From positions 1 to 64,000 of the forward strand of contig JABCZD010000012.1 of NCBI GenBank assembly GCA_013289855.1: DNA of 64,000 nt, written 5' to 3'. Shown here in pieces: positions 8,060 to 16,649 of this stretch. Origin of the DNA: Acidobacteriota bacterium (GTDB taxonomy: Bacteria; Acidobacteriota; Terriglobia; Acidiferrales; UBA7541). Below the pieces are notes generated by a model, which had not been told where the DNA came from, did not search any database, and saw only the letters and a list, made by a program, of their open reading frames with translations. Each line of letters opens with the position of its first letter. Within the stretch, counting starts at the first letter, position 1. The position numbers and the translations under genes are program-made.

Positions 8060-8542
8060 GATGATCCTCCTGAATTACCTGGACATAATTTAACAACGCG
8101 GCCCGTACCACCCGCACTCTTACCAATCCTAGTTGCGGCTTGGATTATACAAAATAAATGACCTGTTCCAAGAACAGTTTGACAACGGGCATGGACGCAG
8201 GGGGACGAAACATTCCCTGTATTTTCGGCTTCCGATTTCGCACCGACATTTCCAGACAAAAGGACCGCAAATTATCTCCCGACATGATTGCAAAGTCGCA
8301 GCGCAACAAATTTCAACAACAACGCGCGGCAGGTGGCCGTGGCCTAACGCGCGAGAAAGACTCTGAAACCCATCCTCGTCTTTCAGAACCGGCAAAGTCA
8401 CTCCTGCCCTGCTGACAATCGCTAACTGTACCAGCGGCCAAGTCGTGCATACGACACGAGCGCAAAGTTTAGGAAATCGAGTGATCACTTCCGTTTGGTA
8501 ATCTCAATTGCTTGCATCTACTTTCAGAGAGGTCAGCAACGA
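8060..8542. other. Intergenic region, divergent promoters, no gene seen
   Basis: Apart from the minus-strand promoter described at 8144-8177 I see no supported gene. Overlapping short frames on both strands lack ribosome-binding sites and recognisable motifs. Confidence 0.5.
8144..8177 (-). promoter_or_regulatory. Promoter with overlapping palindrome for peptide/SagB operon
   Basis: Read on the minus strand: TTGGAA (plus 8166-8171), a 16-nt spacer and a consensus TATAAT (plus 8144-8149), about 85 nt upstream of the peptide start. The -35 box lies inside a palindrome, CTGTTC-CAA-GAACAG (8163-8177), a plausible repressor site. Orientation of the half-sites (GTTC outside, GAAC inside) differs from the Gram-positive LexA box. 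Confidence 0.5.
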
Positions 8543-8896
8543 ATGAGCGGCGCCAAATCATCTACGCTAGCGATGATTCTCATGCTTACAATTTCCCTCG
8601 CGGGAGCCACAGGTTTCGCGCAGACGGATAGCACCAGCGACGCCGGACGGAAAGTTAAGACCAAGGTCCCACCCACGTACCCAGAACTCGCCAGACACAT
8701 GAACATCAGCGGCAAGGTCAAGCTGCAGGTTGTGATTTCGCCGGATGGCCGCGTTACCGCCACAAATGCCATTGGTGGTCATCCAATTCTCGTGCAGGCC
8801 TGCGACGACGCGGTGCGAAAATGGAAGTTTCAACCGGCACCGGAAGAGACTACGCAAATAGTCGAATTCGAGTTCACCGCCAGCAGTAGGTATTAA
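8543..8896 (+). CDS. Small secreted TonB C-terminal domain protein
   Basis: A 117-aa protein: an N-terminal signal or anchor segment (about residues 8-26, AMILMLTISLAGATGFAQ), then a TonB C-terminal domain (about 40-115) with PPTYPELARHMNISGKVKLQVVISPDGRV and a typical VRKWKFQPA motif. Full TonB proteins carry a long Pro-rich spacer to cross the periplasm; this one has none, so it is unlikely to energise outer-membrane receptors by itself and may be a periplasmic TonB-like domain protein. ATG 8543 is chosen because AGAGAGG precedes it. No exbB/exbD gene is nearby. Confidence 0.75.
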   Translation: MSGAKSSTLAMILMLTISLAGATGFAQTDSTSDAGRKVKTKVPPTYPELARHMNISGKVKLQVVISPDGRVTATNAIGGHPILVQACDDAVRKWKFQPAPEETTQIVEFEFTASSRY

Positions 8897-9289
8897 TCCA
8901 CACCGTCATTCTGAGCGGAACAGGCCGACGCCTCTTCTTTCGCGTTCGCTTCCTGCGCGCCTTCTGCGTCCCGGACGTTTCTTCGGGACGAACGCGTCGG
9001 CCTGTGTAGCGAAGAATCTCTCTTCGCCTCGCTTCTATCTTTGGTGTTGGCTTGCCTCTGACTTTGCAAAACCGGACTTTTTTCGCAAAGGGCTGGCCAC
9101 CGTTGTTCAACGCGGCTTAGTCGGGTGGAACCCGCAAATCAATTTTTATAAGTTTCGTAAAAACGACGAGAAGGCACGAACATATAAAGCCTGTCGGCTT
9201 CGGACGTGCGCCAAGTTCTAGCGGCGTATTCAAAAACCTTGACCGCCAAGACGGAGAGCCGTACCATCCAGCGCGTTGAGGACTTAATT
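8897..9289. repeat. Intergenic region with nested inverted repeat
   Basis: Contains a structured element: 12-nt perfect arms ACAGGCCGACGC (8920-8931) and its complement (8994-9005), with an inner 7-nt hairpin CGTCCCG/CGGGACG (8967-8973, 8984-8990). The flanks (CATTCTGAG... and GCGAAGAATCTCT) resemble a dispersed intergenic repeat type. The remainder is the leader of the STAS gene; no other gene is visible. Confidence 0.55.
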
Positions 9290-9631
9290 ATGATTTTAAG
9301 AATGACGGAAAAGGAAGTAAACGGAGTGTTTGTCCTAACTCTCGACGGTCGTATCGTGCTGGGCGAGGAGAGCCATTTTTTCCGCGAGAAACTAAAGAGC
9401 CTGACCGCCGAGGGAAAGAAGAAAATCGTCCTGAACATGGCGGACATCAACTATATTGACAGCGCGGGCCTCGGCACTTTGGTCGCCGCTAATTTCAGCG
9501 CCAAGAACAAAGGCGCGTCCATCCGGCTCTGCCATCTGGCCAGAAACTTCCACGACATAATGCAGATGACCAAGATACTTACGATCTTCGATGTCTATGA
9601 TACGGAAATAGCGGCAATCAGCAGCTTCTAA
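9290..9631 (+). CDS. STAS-domain anti-sigma factor antagonist
   Basis: A 113-aa single STAS domain. The signature is NMADINYIDSAGLGTLVAA (about residues 46-64), with the Ser of DSAGLG at the position phosphorylated by anti-sigma kinases in the SpoIIAA/RsbV family. The ATG at 9290 follows a GAGG; the frame is open to 9206, but the start given matches domain length. No anti-sigma kinase (RsbW-type) or PP2C phosphatase lies in the window, so its partners are encoded elsewhere. Role: partner-switching control of a sigma factor or of another STAS-responsive output. Confidence 0.85.
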   Translation: MILRMTEKEVNGVFVLTLDGRIVLGEESHFFREKLKSLTAEGKKKIVLNMADINYIDSAGLGTLVAANFSAKNKGASIRLCHLARNFHDIMQMTKILTIFDVYDTEIAAISSF

Positions 9632-9827
9632 CGCTCTATTCCGCACCCGTTCCCGTGGCTGCGGGATGATGAAAATGTCTACGCAGCGTGTGCGTTCCAC
9701 CCATAAATGAATTCCAGAGCCACGTTTTCTCCCGCGACGCCAAGGAGGCTGCAGTTGCTCGTGCGCAAAGCGTCTTTAGCGCCATGTCGCCCCGGGTACC
9801 AGTCGTACCGCGCCGGCCAACCAACCC

Positions 9828-9935
9828 TCCGGAGCGCCGGAGGCGCGGCACAATTTAGCCCAGCACGTAAGTGCTGGGTGTCGGAGGCGGTCAAGGGCAT
9901 CGAGGATCTTCCGGAGCACCGGAGGTGCGGCACAC
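9828..9935. repeat. Compound palindromic intergenic repeat
   Basis: Within the 9632-10050 gap. It consists of CCGGAGCGCCGGAGGCGCGG (9829-9848), a perfect hairpin CCCAGCAC-GTAA-GTGCTGGG (9859-9878), and a variant of the first unit (CCGGAGCACCGGAGGTGCGG, 9911-9930). The base changes between the two units (GCGCC to CACC, GGCGC to GGTGC) preserve the possibility of pairing. It resembles mobile REP-like sequences of this phylum. No gene is seen in the rest of the gap. Confidence 0.65.
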
Positions 9936-10050
9936 GTCCTGACGCTACTCGTCAGCGGTTTCCGGCGCGTGGCGCGGACGCAACCCGGAAGACTAATTAT
10001 GGGTGCCCATCCCCGCTTTTTCCCTCATCAGATCGACATGCATTTGCTGC

Positions 10051-10587
10051 TTAACGAGCTTCCTTGAGCAATTCGGTTCGATACTTTGGCGTCAGCTCGA
10101 TCACCTTTCTTATGAATGTGGCTTGCTGCGCCTCGTCGAGCTTGGGTGGTGCCGCAGTGCGCGTCGCAACCGCAGTCCCTACCTCTTTAAAGAATTCTTC
10201 TTGCCCGGCTGGGGAACAGATGCAAAGCATCCGCACTGGCTTCGCGGAGGAGTTATGAAATTGATGAGGAGCGTTGGCCGGAATGTGAATCGTGTCGCCC
10301 GCCCTCGCCGTTTGCGTCTCTCCTCGAAACGTGGCCTGCAGTTCGCCCTCTAGCAAAACAAATGTCTCCTCGAAATCATGGCGATGCGGAGGAGGACCGC
10401 CGCCCGGCGGAACGTGCATGTCGATGAGGCAAAACTGACCTGCAGTATCAGTTCCCGATAGCAGGATCGTATAGGTGTCGCCGACAAGTCCGACATGCGC
10501 GGCCTCGTCAGCATTTTGGACAACCAGCTTCCGTCGAAGGTCGTCGGCTGGAATCGCGGAAGGCGGCGCTCCCGTATTCGTTGCCAT
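10051..10587 (-). CDS. Cupin-domain protein
   Basis: A 178-aa protein with a single conserved-barrel cupin: metal-binding motif 1 PPGGGPPPHRHDFEETFVLLEGE (about residues 60-82, two His and Glu) and motif 2 PANAPHQFHN (about 103-112). Such small cupins bind Fe, Mn or Zn and act as dioxygenases, isomerases or ligand-binding proteins; the substrate cannot be told from sequence. The extra C-terminal 50 residues are charged and helical. ATG 10587 follows a GAGGGGTGG. It is divergent from the multicopper oxidase at 10920. Confidence 0.8.
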   Translation of the reverse strand: MATNTGAPPSAIPADDLRRKLVVQNADEAAHVGLVGDTYTILLSGTDTAGQFCLIDMHVPPGGGPPPHRHDFEETFVLLEGELQATFRGETQTARAGDTIHIPANAPHQFHNSSAKPVRMLCICSPAGQEEFFKEVGTAVATRTAAPPKLDEAQQATFIRKVIELTPKYRTELLKEAR

Positions 10588-10919
10588 TCTTCACCACCCC
10601 TCATTCGATATTGCGTGCGACACGCGACCTTGCCGGTTGTCCCGTAGGAACTTCGGCTCGCTGCATGGAGCGTACTATAGCCCACCCGTCCGGTAAGCGC
10701 TGCCAGCTCAATCGGGACTTGAGCAAATTGTTGCGGTGGGCAAGAATCAGTTAGTTCTTGCAACTCACCCGGAAGAGAAAACATGCCAGTTCTCACGCCT
10801 CGCCTTTGTGTGTTTGTGGCGATACCAAAGGCTGAAGGGGGAAGAAATAGCTACACGACCCGGGGATTTTCATAAGGGCAGCGCTATTTGGGTTGGCATT
10901 GCGGGCGGGTGAGGATCAG
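10588..10919. other. Divergent intergenic region, cupin / multicopper oxidase
   Basis: 332 nt between divergently transcribed genes and therefore expected to hold both promoters. I see no convincing consensus boxes, RNA gene or repeat. Confidence 0.4.
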
Positions 10920-12401
10920 ATGAACCGAAGGGATTTTGTGCGGCTTGGATGGGCCACCGTGATCGGGGCGGGGGTAGGAAAGCTGCGGCCCGCATTCGCG
11001 GAATCGCTAGCGCTCCGGCACGTTCCGGGGCCGCCACAACATCCGCAGATGGCGACGCCGGAATCGAAAGCCACTGGACGTGCACCGGATTTCACCCTGC
11101 AAATCGCACCCATGATGGTTGAGCTAGCCCCGCAGGTTGTCATCAGCACGATCGCCTACAACAATAAGGTTCCCGGTCCTCTCATGCGGGTCCGCGAGGG
11201 CCAACTCGTCACCGTAGACGTTGTGAATGATACAGACGTTCCCGAGTACGTGCATTGGCATGGCTTACTCGTTCCGTCGGAAGTGGATGGGGCGGAGGAA
11301 GAAGGCACGCCCCCGGTCCCGCCCCACGGCCGCCGGCGCTATCAATTCGTGGCCAAGCCGGCGGGCTCGCGATGGTACCACTCACACACGATGGCAATGA
11401 TGGATCTGCATCGGGGCTCCTACACCGGTCAATTCGGTTTTCTCATGATCGATTCCGCGAATGACCCTGGGCTCTACGATCAGGAGGTCTTTCTGGCACT
11501 TCGTGAATGGGAGTATTTCCTGAGTACGATGGATCAGGACGAAATGCCGGTGGATCCTAACGACCCGACGCCCGAAAATCCCGCCACTCCAGACCCGCGT
11601 CCCAACGGGCTCGAAGTCAACGCTCCTCTCTATTCGATCAACGATAAAATGCTCGGCGCCGGGGATCCCCTCCGCGTGCAATCGGGTCAGCGCATCCTGA
11701 TGCACCTGCTCAACGCCAGCGCTTCGCAAATTCATCGCGTGGCTTTGCCGGCCCACAAGTTTCAGGTGATCGCTCTCGACGGCAATCCCGTGCCCGCGCC
11801 TCAGCTGGTCAGCGTGGTAGAGATCGCCCCCGGCGAGCGCGTGGATGCGATCGTGGAGATGAATCAGCCGGGCGTCTGGATTTTAGGGGAGCCGCGCGAT
11901 GTCGCGCGGCAATCCGGCATGGGCATCGTGGTGGAGTACGCCAAGCAGCAGCAGCGCGCGACTTGGCTTCCACCTCCGAACGCGCGCTGGGACTACACCG
12001 TCTTTGGCAAGACCGCGCCGCACCCCGCGCCAGACCAGACCATCGACATGGTCTTTGAAAAAGTGCCCGGTGGCCCCCATGGCATTAATCACTGGCTCGT
12101 CAACGGCAAGGAATTTCCCCATGAACGGGAATTCATACTCCGGCAGGGAGGCCGCTACCGGCTGGTGTTTCACAATCGCAGCGACGATGCTCACCCCCTG
12201 CACATGCACCGGCACCTGTTCGAGCTCGTCGAGCTCAACGGCAAGCCCACTGCCGGCATCATGAAGGATACGGTGATCGTTCCCGCATTTGGACGCGCCA
12301 CCGTGGATCTGGTCGCCGACCAGCCGGGCCTGACTCTCTTTCACTGCCATATCCAACAGCATATGGACTTTGGTTTCATGGCGCTATTTCGCTACGCCTG
12401 A
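10920..12401 (+). CDS. Tat-exported multicopper oxidase
   Basis: A 493-aa protein. The N-terminus MNRRDFVRLGWATVIGAG is a twin-arginine signal (RRDFVRL). All four copper-binding segments are present: HWHG (about residue 111), WYHSHT (about 151), HPLHMHRH (about 425) and HCHIQQHMDFGFM (about 475; His-Cys-His with the axial Met of type-1 copper). Length and domain order fit CopA/laccase-like periplasmic three-domain oxidases involved in copper tolerance or oxidation of phenols or metals. ATG 10920 is chosen because GAGG precedes it and it places the RR motif at the N-terminus. No copper chaperone or regulator is adjacent. Confidence 0.9.
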   Translation: MNRRDFVRLGWATVIGAGVGKLRPAFAESLALRHVPGPPQHPQMATPESKATGRAPDFTLQIAPMMVELAPQVVISTIAYNNKVPGPLMRVREGQLVTVDVVNDTDVPEYVHWHGLLVPSEVDGAEEEGTPPVPPHGRRRYQFVAKPAGSRWYHSHTMAMMDLHRGSYTGQFGFLMIDSANDPGLYDQEVFLALREWEYFLSTMDQDEMPVDPNDPTPENPATPDPRPNGLEVNAPLYSINDKMLGAGDPLRVQSGQRILMHLLNASASQIHRVALPAHKFQVIALDGNPVPAPQLVSVVEIAPGERVDAIVEMNQPGVWILGEPRDVARQSGMGIVVEYAKQQQRATWLPPPNARWDYTVFGKTAPHPAPDQTIDMVFEKVPGGPHGINHWLVNGKEFPHEREFILRQGGRYRLVFHNRSDDAHPLHMHRHLFELVELNGKPTAGIMKDTVIVPAFGRATVDLVADQPGLTLFHCHIQQHMDFGFMALFRYA

Positions 12402-12616
12402 GCACCGCATCGCGTGCAAAACGGCCATGCGGCGACTCTGAAAATGAACGAACCTGCCGCGGGGAGGCCAAGTTTTTGCGAAGGCCTTACTGATTACATG
12501 TAATAGAATTGCAGTCACGAGCTTTTCACACATTAGAGATACCCACGAAATATTGAAGAGATGAAAATCACCGCTTTGGCACTTATCCGAATACAGGTCC
12601 AAACGGGAGGAATCGC

Positions 12617-13993
12617 ATGAACACGATCGGGAGAAGCTTCCGAGCGGCAGCGCTCGTTGGCGCGGCTGCCTTGGCGCTGGCATTCGCAGCTGGGACACGG
12701 GCACAGAATCAGAACTCCAACCGCAATGAGGATCCACATTCCAACGACAACGCCTGGCCGTACGCAAAGACGTGGCGCTCGCCAGTGCTTGCAGTGGTTG
12801 GCGACATCGCCTGCCAGCCAGGCGAGGTGGAAAACGGTACGATAGTCGAGCCGACGGGTGAAGCCGCGCACGAACTCTGCAGCAACCCCAAGCCCCCCTA
12901 CACCAGCATCTCTCTGTGGCAATCCCAAGAGGCCACTGCGAATCTGATTGAGGCCATGAAGCCCGACGCCGTCGCGATCGCTGGGGATCTGCAATACCAG
13001 GTAGGCCAATATTCGGACTTTAAACAATCGTTCGACTTGACCTATGGCGCTTTCAAATTCCTCCATCGGCCCGCGCCCGGCAACCACGAGTTTTATGACG
13101 AGCACAGCGAGACCGGTGTTGGCGGCTACGGCTACTTTTCCTACTACAACGGCTTCCAGATCGATGCCAACGGCAATCCAATCACGACTGCGGTCCCGGA
13201 CCCGTGCCCGCTAGCTTTGGCGGCGGCATGCGGCTCGGGCGCTACCATTCCCAGCCCCCAACCCATACCGCGGGCTGACGGACAGGCGGGGCACTTCGAA
13301 TTGGGCGCGAACGGAGGCGTAAATGGGAGCGGAGTCGGAGATGGCTGGTACTCCTACAATCTCGGCTCCTGGCACCTTATCTCACTCAATATAGAGTGCT
13401 CGACGCAGCCGGGCGGCTGCTCGAACACGGGCTCCTGGTTTGGCGCCGAACTCGCATGGCTGAAAAAGGATCTCGAGGAGAATCATTCCGCGTGCACAGC
13501 CGCCTACTGGCATCAGCCCACGTTCAGCGCCACTAACGGCATCACTCCAGAGGGCATTGCCGCTCAGGCCTTTTGGCAGCTGCTCTACGAACACAAGGCC
13601 GACCTGGTACTGAACGGACACGACCACCTCTATGCCCACTACCGCCCCCTTGACCCTTCCGGGAATTACGATCCCAGAAATGGCATCCGTGAATTCATCG
13701 TGGGCACCGGTGGCGAGACCCTCGATCCGGTCGTCACCACCACTGCGACGAGCGGCGCAAACGAAACAAACCTAGAGGATCCTACCGGCAATCCGAACTT
13801 CAACGCCTTGAATCTCGAGGCGGGGTCAACCGGGAACTTCTGGGGTGTGATGGCCCTGACGCTTGAGCCGAACGGCTACAAGTGGAATTTCCAGTCGGCA
13901 CTGCAGGCTCCAGTAGCGCCTGCAGGGACACCGGCTACTTTCACCGACCAGGGCGTCGGCTCCTGCCACGGTGGGCCAAATTGGGGTTGGTAA
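12617..13993 (+). CDS. Secreted calcineurin-type metallophosphoesterase
   Basis: A 458-aa protein with a Sec signal peptide (about residues 1-29, ending GTRAQ). Metallophosphoesterase motifs run in order: GDIA (about 62), GDLQYQ (about 123), PGNHEFYD (about 154), YWHQPTF (about 298) and NGHDHLYAHY (about 334), together supplying the di-metal ligands seen in purple acid phosphatase-like enzymes. It probably hydrolyses phosphate esters outside the cytoplasm. ATG 12617 is preceded by GGGAGGAATCGC, a good ribosome-binding site. A 12-nt palindrome ATTACATGTAAT lies upstream (12493-12504). A terminator follows at 14048. Confidence 0.85.
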   Translation: MNTIGRSFRAAALVGAAALALAFAAGTRAQNQNSNRNEDPHSNDNAWPYAKTWRSPVLAVVGDIACQPGEVENGTIVEPTGEAAHELCSNPKPPYTSISLWQSQEATANLIEAMKPDAVAIAGDLQYQVGQYSDFKQSFDLTYGAFKFLHRPAPGNHEFYDEHSETGVGGYGYFSYYNGFQIDANGNPITTAVPDPCPLALAAACGSGATIPSPQPIPRADGQAGHFELGANGGVNGSGVGDGWYSYNLGSWHLISLNIECSTQPGGCSNTGSWFGAELAWLKKDLEENHSACTAAYWHQPTFSATNGITPEGIAAQAFWQLLYEHKADLVLNGHDHLYAHYRPLDPSGNYDPRNGIREFIVGTGGETLDPVVTTTATSGANETNLEDPTGNPNFNALNLEAGSTGNFWGVMALTLEPNGYKWNFQSALQAPVAPAGTPATFTDQGVGSCHGGPNWGW

Positions 13994-14047
13994 CGTAACT
14001 AGCCCGGCTTCGCGGCGTTATCACCGACGTTTCGTTCGGTACCTATT

Positions 14048-14090
14048 CCCCACCCCTCGCAACTTCTCGCGAAGGGTGGGGATTTTCTTT
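14048..14090 (+). terminator. Rho-independent terminator after metallophosphoesterase
   Basis: Arms CCCCACCC (14048-14055) and GGGTGGGG (14074-14081), with a short inner CGC/GCG stem, followed by ATTTTCTTT. Confidence 0.75.
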
Positions 14091-14169
14091 ATCTCGCCCC
14101 TGGCGGCCCCGGTATTTTAAGTCCAACTGGAGAGTTAGTCTTCCGCAGAATCTAGGCCCGACAATTGCA

Positions 14170-14325
14170 ATGCTCGGCGAGAAGAACGCTGCATTCGCGG
14201 CTCTGGAGAAAGCCGTTGCTGCTGGCAATCACGTCGATACAATCAAAGTTGACCCGGAGCTCGACAACATTCGCTCCGACCCCCGCTACACCGACCTGCT
14301 GCGTCGGATGGGGCTGCCGAAGTAA
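14170..14325 (+). pseudogene. Remnant of a TPR/kinase C-terminus
   Basis: The 51-residue frame to the TAA at 14323-14325 reads like the final TPR of acidobacterial kinase or winged-helix TPR proteins: LGEKNAAFAALEKA, then LDNIRSDPRYTDLLRRMGLP. That ending is usually at the very C-terminus of proteins of 500-900 residues. No kinase or DNA-binding domain is found upstream in any frame, so this looks like the leftover 3' end of a deleted gene. The frame is open somewhat further upstream without recognisable content. Confidence 0.6.
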
Positions 14326-14505
14326 TGACATCCCATCCTCAAGGAAGCCAAAGCGGAATACGCCAAGCTGCAATAGTTGAACCCGATCTTCCTAGTTACT
14401 CAGCGTCTTCGTCTCAGTGCCTGGTAAGTCGGGTTACCGCACAAGTGCTTTTGAGCCGATCCACTTGTCCAGTAAGCGCGTTAAATCAGGACTCCCGCAA
14501 CGGGT

Positions 14506-14943
14506 TTACTCCCCCTCAAACGTCACGTGCACGTCCTTCATTTCCTTGATTTCCGTGATCACAATCGCGTGCGTCCCGTTGCGCTCAAACACGATTCCGC
14601 TCACTCGCACATATTTGCCCACGAAGGGCATCAGCTTTTGCCTCTGATCGTAATCCGGCATTTTGTCAGAGATAGTCAGATACAGGTCACCATCTTTGGT
14701 CAGAATCGCCACCGGCGAACCGGCCTTCACGCATGCCAGCGCGCACTTCATGCTCAAGTTAGTCGCGGTGCCGTCCAGGTTCTGAATGGGGCATGCAATA
14801 TCTCGAACCAAGCCCTCAATCGTGGCTTTTGACCTATTTGCGCGGGAACCTTCCATCGACGTTTTCTGTGGAGGCTGGGGCGCTGCCGTCATCGACGCAA
14901 CACCGCAGCCCGCCCATATGCAGAAACGCAAAATTCGCTTCAT
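14506..14943 (-). CDS. Secreted protein of unknown function
   Basis: A 145-aa protein with a signal peptide (about residues 1-21; Cys at 8 and 13). The mature part contains VRDIACPIQN and CALACVKAGSPVAIL, giving conserved-looking Cys residues, followed by a beta-rich segment (DGDLYLTISDKM, YVRVSGIVFERNGTHAIVI) that resembles a small OB-fold-like beta domain. I do not recognise a named family. ATG 14943 is preceded by a strong AAGGAGG. It faces the TPR remnant. Confidence 0.75.
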   Translation of the reverse strand: MKRILRFCIWAGCGVASMTAAPQPPQKTSMEGSRANRSKATIEGLVRDIACPIQNLDGTATNLSMKCALACVKAGSPVAILTKDGDLYLTISDKMPDYDQRQKLMPFVGKYVRVSGIVFERNGTHAIVITEIKEMKDVHVTFEGE

Positions 14944-15512
14944 TCGTCCTCCTTTTCATCAGGGGTCGACTATCCGTATCAGCAGAATGACAATGAGTAC
15001 CTCAACAAAGGACACTCCCTCTTCCCCTTGTAGCAGAGCATACAGGAGGGTAGCTCGGACATAAGCCGGAAACCGCTTCTAGGCGCCGCCCATCCTCGCT
15101 TTTTGAGGGCAGGTCCTTCTTTTGAACTGTCTTTGATCTTTCTTCGTTAATCCCCCCGCCCCACCAATCGGCAACTCCGCCCGAATTCCCCTCCCCGAAA
15201 AATTATGCTATTGACACAGTAACGTAACCCTGCTATTCTCTTCCTGTAGAGAACCGCGTTTAACCTCCAGCAAAACCAACTAAAGCCCGATTAAATCAAT
15301 GCCCCACGGCAAGCACCCCGTTGCGCCGAACTGTCCACGTGCGCCGTAGTCTTCCGTGTGTTTTCAATCATTTACACACTCTTCTCAATTCCAAATTTCG
15401 CGTAACTCCAATCCCATCAATCGTCTGCGCACTCTTTGACAAAAACCACCCCGGGGTGGGTACGCACAACTATTTTCAAAATCTCAAAAAATCAATTCAA
15501 AGGAAGGACACC
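14944..15512. other. Intergenic region with long leader of the 15.5-kb gene
   Basis: About 570 nt. The right half is the roughly 270-nt transcribed leader downstream of the promoter at 15211-15239, and it contains a 14-bp palindrome CCACCCCGGGGTGG near 15448. No coding region is supported. The length of the leader leaves room for a regulatory RNA element, but none of the known classes is recognised. Confidence 0.45.
15211..15239 (+). promoter_or_regulatory. Strong sigma70-type promoter
   Basis: Consensus TTGACA (15211-15216), a 17-nt spacer and TATTCT (15234-15239). The next supported start codon is about 270 nt downstream at 15513. Confidence 0.65.
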
Positions 15513-16649
15513 ATGCTTCACAAAGCCTTTAACCCGCAAGATAGCAATACGTTACACCAACGCTCCACCGTAACTTCTCATCGCTTTACCGTCACTCAGG
15601 AACGGTGCCAGCACCGCACCTCAAGCGGACGCCAGTGCCGCACTCCGCGCGCCTCGAACCACGCCACCCTCTGCCCTCGTCACGCCGCCGCCCAACACGA
15701 CGACTCTGCCGACCTCTCCGCCTTCCTCAACCAGGACCTCCCCAAACAAAAATCCGCCGCCGACATCCACACCCACCTCTGGAACCTCTCCCTCGCCCTA
15801 CAGCAAGGCCGCATCTCCCCACGACGCGCCGCCGTCCTCGCCTATATCAACAGCCTGCTACTCCGCACCCTCCCCGCCATCGACAAACAGGAAGACTCCA
15901 TACCACAAAAAATCATCATCGATATTCCCGGCGCCATCCGCCACTTCCCCGAAGACGACGATAGCTTTCGTAGTGGCGAATCTTTAGATTCGCATTTCAC
16001 TTCCGCGCCACCGCCGGCCGCAACACCGCCACCACCCGCGTCAATACTCTACGGCTTCCACCCCACCGTAGGGGCACGGCTTTATCCCGATCCTCGAGGG
16101 AATGCCGTGCCCGCTTCGGCTTCGGTTGCCACTCCACCACAAGCCCCACCCCGGGATCGCGTTCCACTCACTTCTTCAACGCTTTCTCAATCGCCGCTTC
16201 CGCCAGCGGTCCCATCAACGCATACCCCGCCACATTCGGATGCAACCCGTCCGGGCTCAACTCCTTCTTCAAAAATCCCGCGTCATCCACCATCGCCGAA
16301 AAATAATCCAGATACACTTCGCCATGCTGCTCCGCATACTTCTTTATCCACACGTTCAACTCCAGAATCTTCGTCGGCGGCCGTCCCTTCGTCATGTTCA
16401 GCGCCACGCCCTCCGCGTTGTGCCCGTAATCGCTCACTGGCATCACCGACGCCAGTACCACGCGTATCCCATTCGTCTTTGCCAATTCCGCCATCGACTG
16501 CAAATTCCCCTCGATCTCTTCCAGCGTCATTGGACCGGTATTCCCGGCGATATCATTCGTCCCCGCCAGAATCACCACCGCCTTCGGCTCCAGCGCAATC
16601 ACATCCGGACGAAACCGGATCAGCATTTGCGGCGTGGTCTGCCCGCTGA
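15513..16649 (+). CDS. Cys-rich protein with repeat-extended C-terminus
   Basis: A 378-aa frame from ATG 15513 behind AAGGAAGG. Residues 28-55 hold a zinc-binding-type motif RCQHRTSSGRQCRTPR...LCPRHA (C-x-H, C, C-x-x-H) that I associate with short acidobacterial proteins of unknown role. A helical region follows to about residue 150. From about residue 155 the sequence becomes Pro/Ser/Thr-rich low complexity: it reads through intergenic palindromic repeats (15969-16118) and then antisense through the GDSL esterase gene (16168-17028). The original gene therefore probably ended near 15970 and the remaining frame is accidental. The N-terminal half is well supported; the true 3' end is not. Confidence 0.55.
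   Translation: MLHKAFNPQDSNTLHQRSTVTSHRFTVTQERCQHRTSSGRQCRTPRASNHATLCPRHAAAQHDDSADLSAFLNQDLPKQKSAADIHTHLWNLSLALQQGRISPRRAAVLAYINSLLLRTLPAIDKQEDSIPQKIIIDIPGAIRHFPEDDDSFRSGESLDSHFTSAPPPAATPPPPASILYGFHPTVGARLYPDPRGNAVPASASVATPPQAPPRDRVPLTSSTLSQSPLPPAVPSTHTPPHSDATRPGSTPSSKIPRHPPSPKNNPDTLRHAAPHTSLSTRSTPESSSAAVPSSCSAPRPPRCARNRSLASPTPVPRVSHSSLPIPPSTANSPRSLPASLDRYSRRYHSSPPESPPPSAPAQSHPDETGSAFAAWSAR
15969..16118. repeat. Intergenic palindromic repeats inside a reading frame
   Basis: GTAGTGGCGAATCTTTAGAT (15971-15990) begins an element that matches one arm of the inverted repeat at 52504-52587 and contains the small palindrome GCGAATC-TTTA-GATTCGC. Next comes a GGGGCACGGC...GCCGTGCCC pair (about 16073-16112), another dispersed hairpin type of this window. 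Confidence 0.7.

Noticed and set aside
8163..8177. LexA (SOS) box
   Set aside because: The half-sites are GTTC-N3-GAAC in the opposite order to GAAC-N4-GTTC, and no SOS gene follows.
9707..10054. 115-aa plus-strand reading frame
   Set aside because: Runs through the palindromic repeats at 9828-9935 and has no ribosome-binding site.
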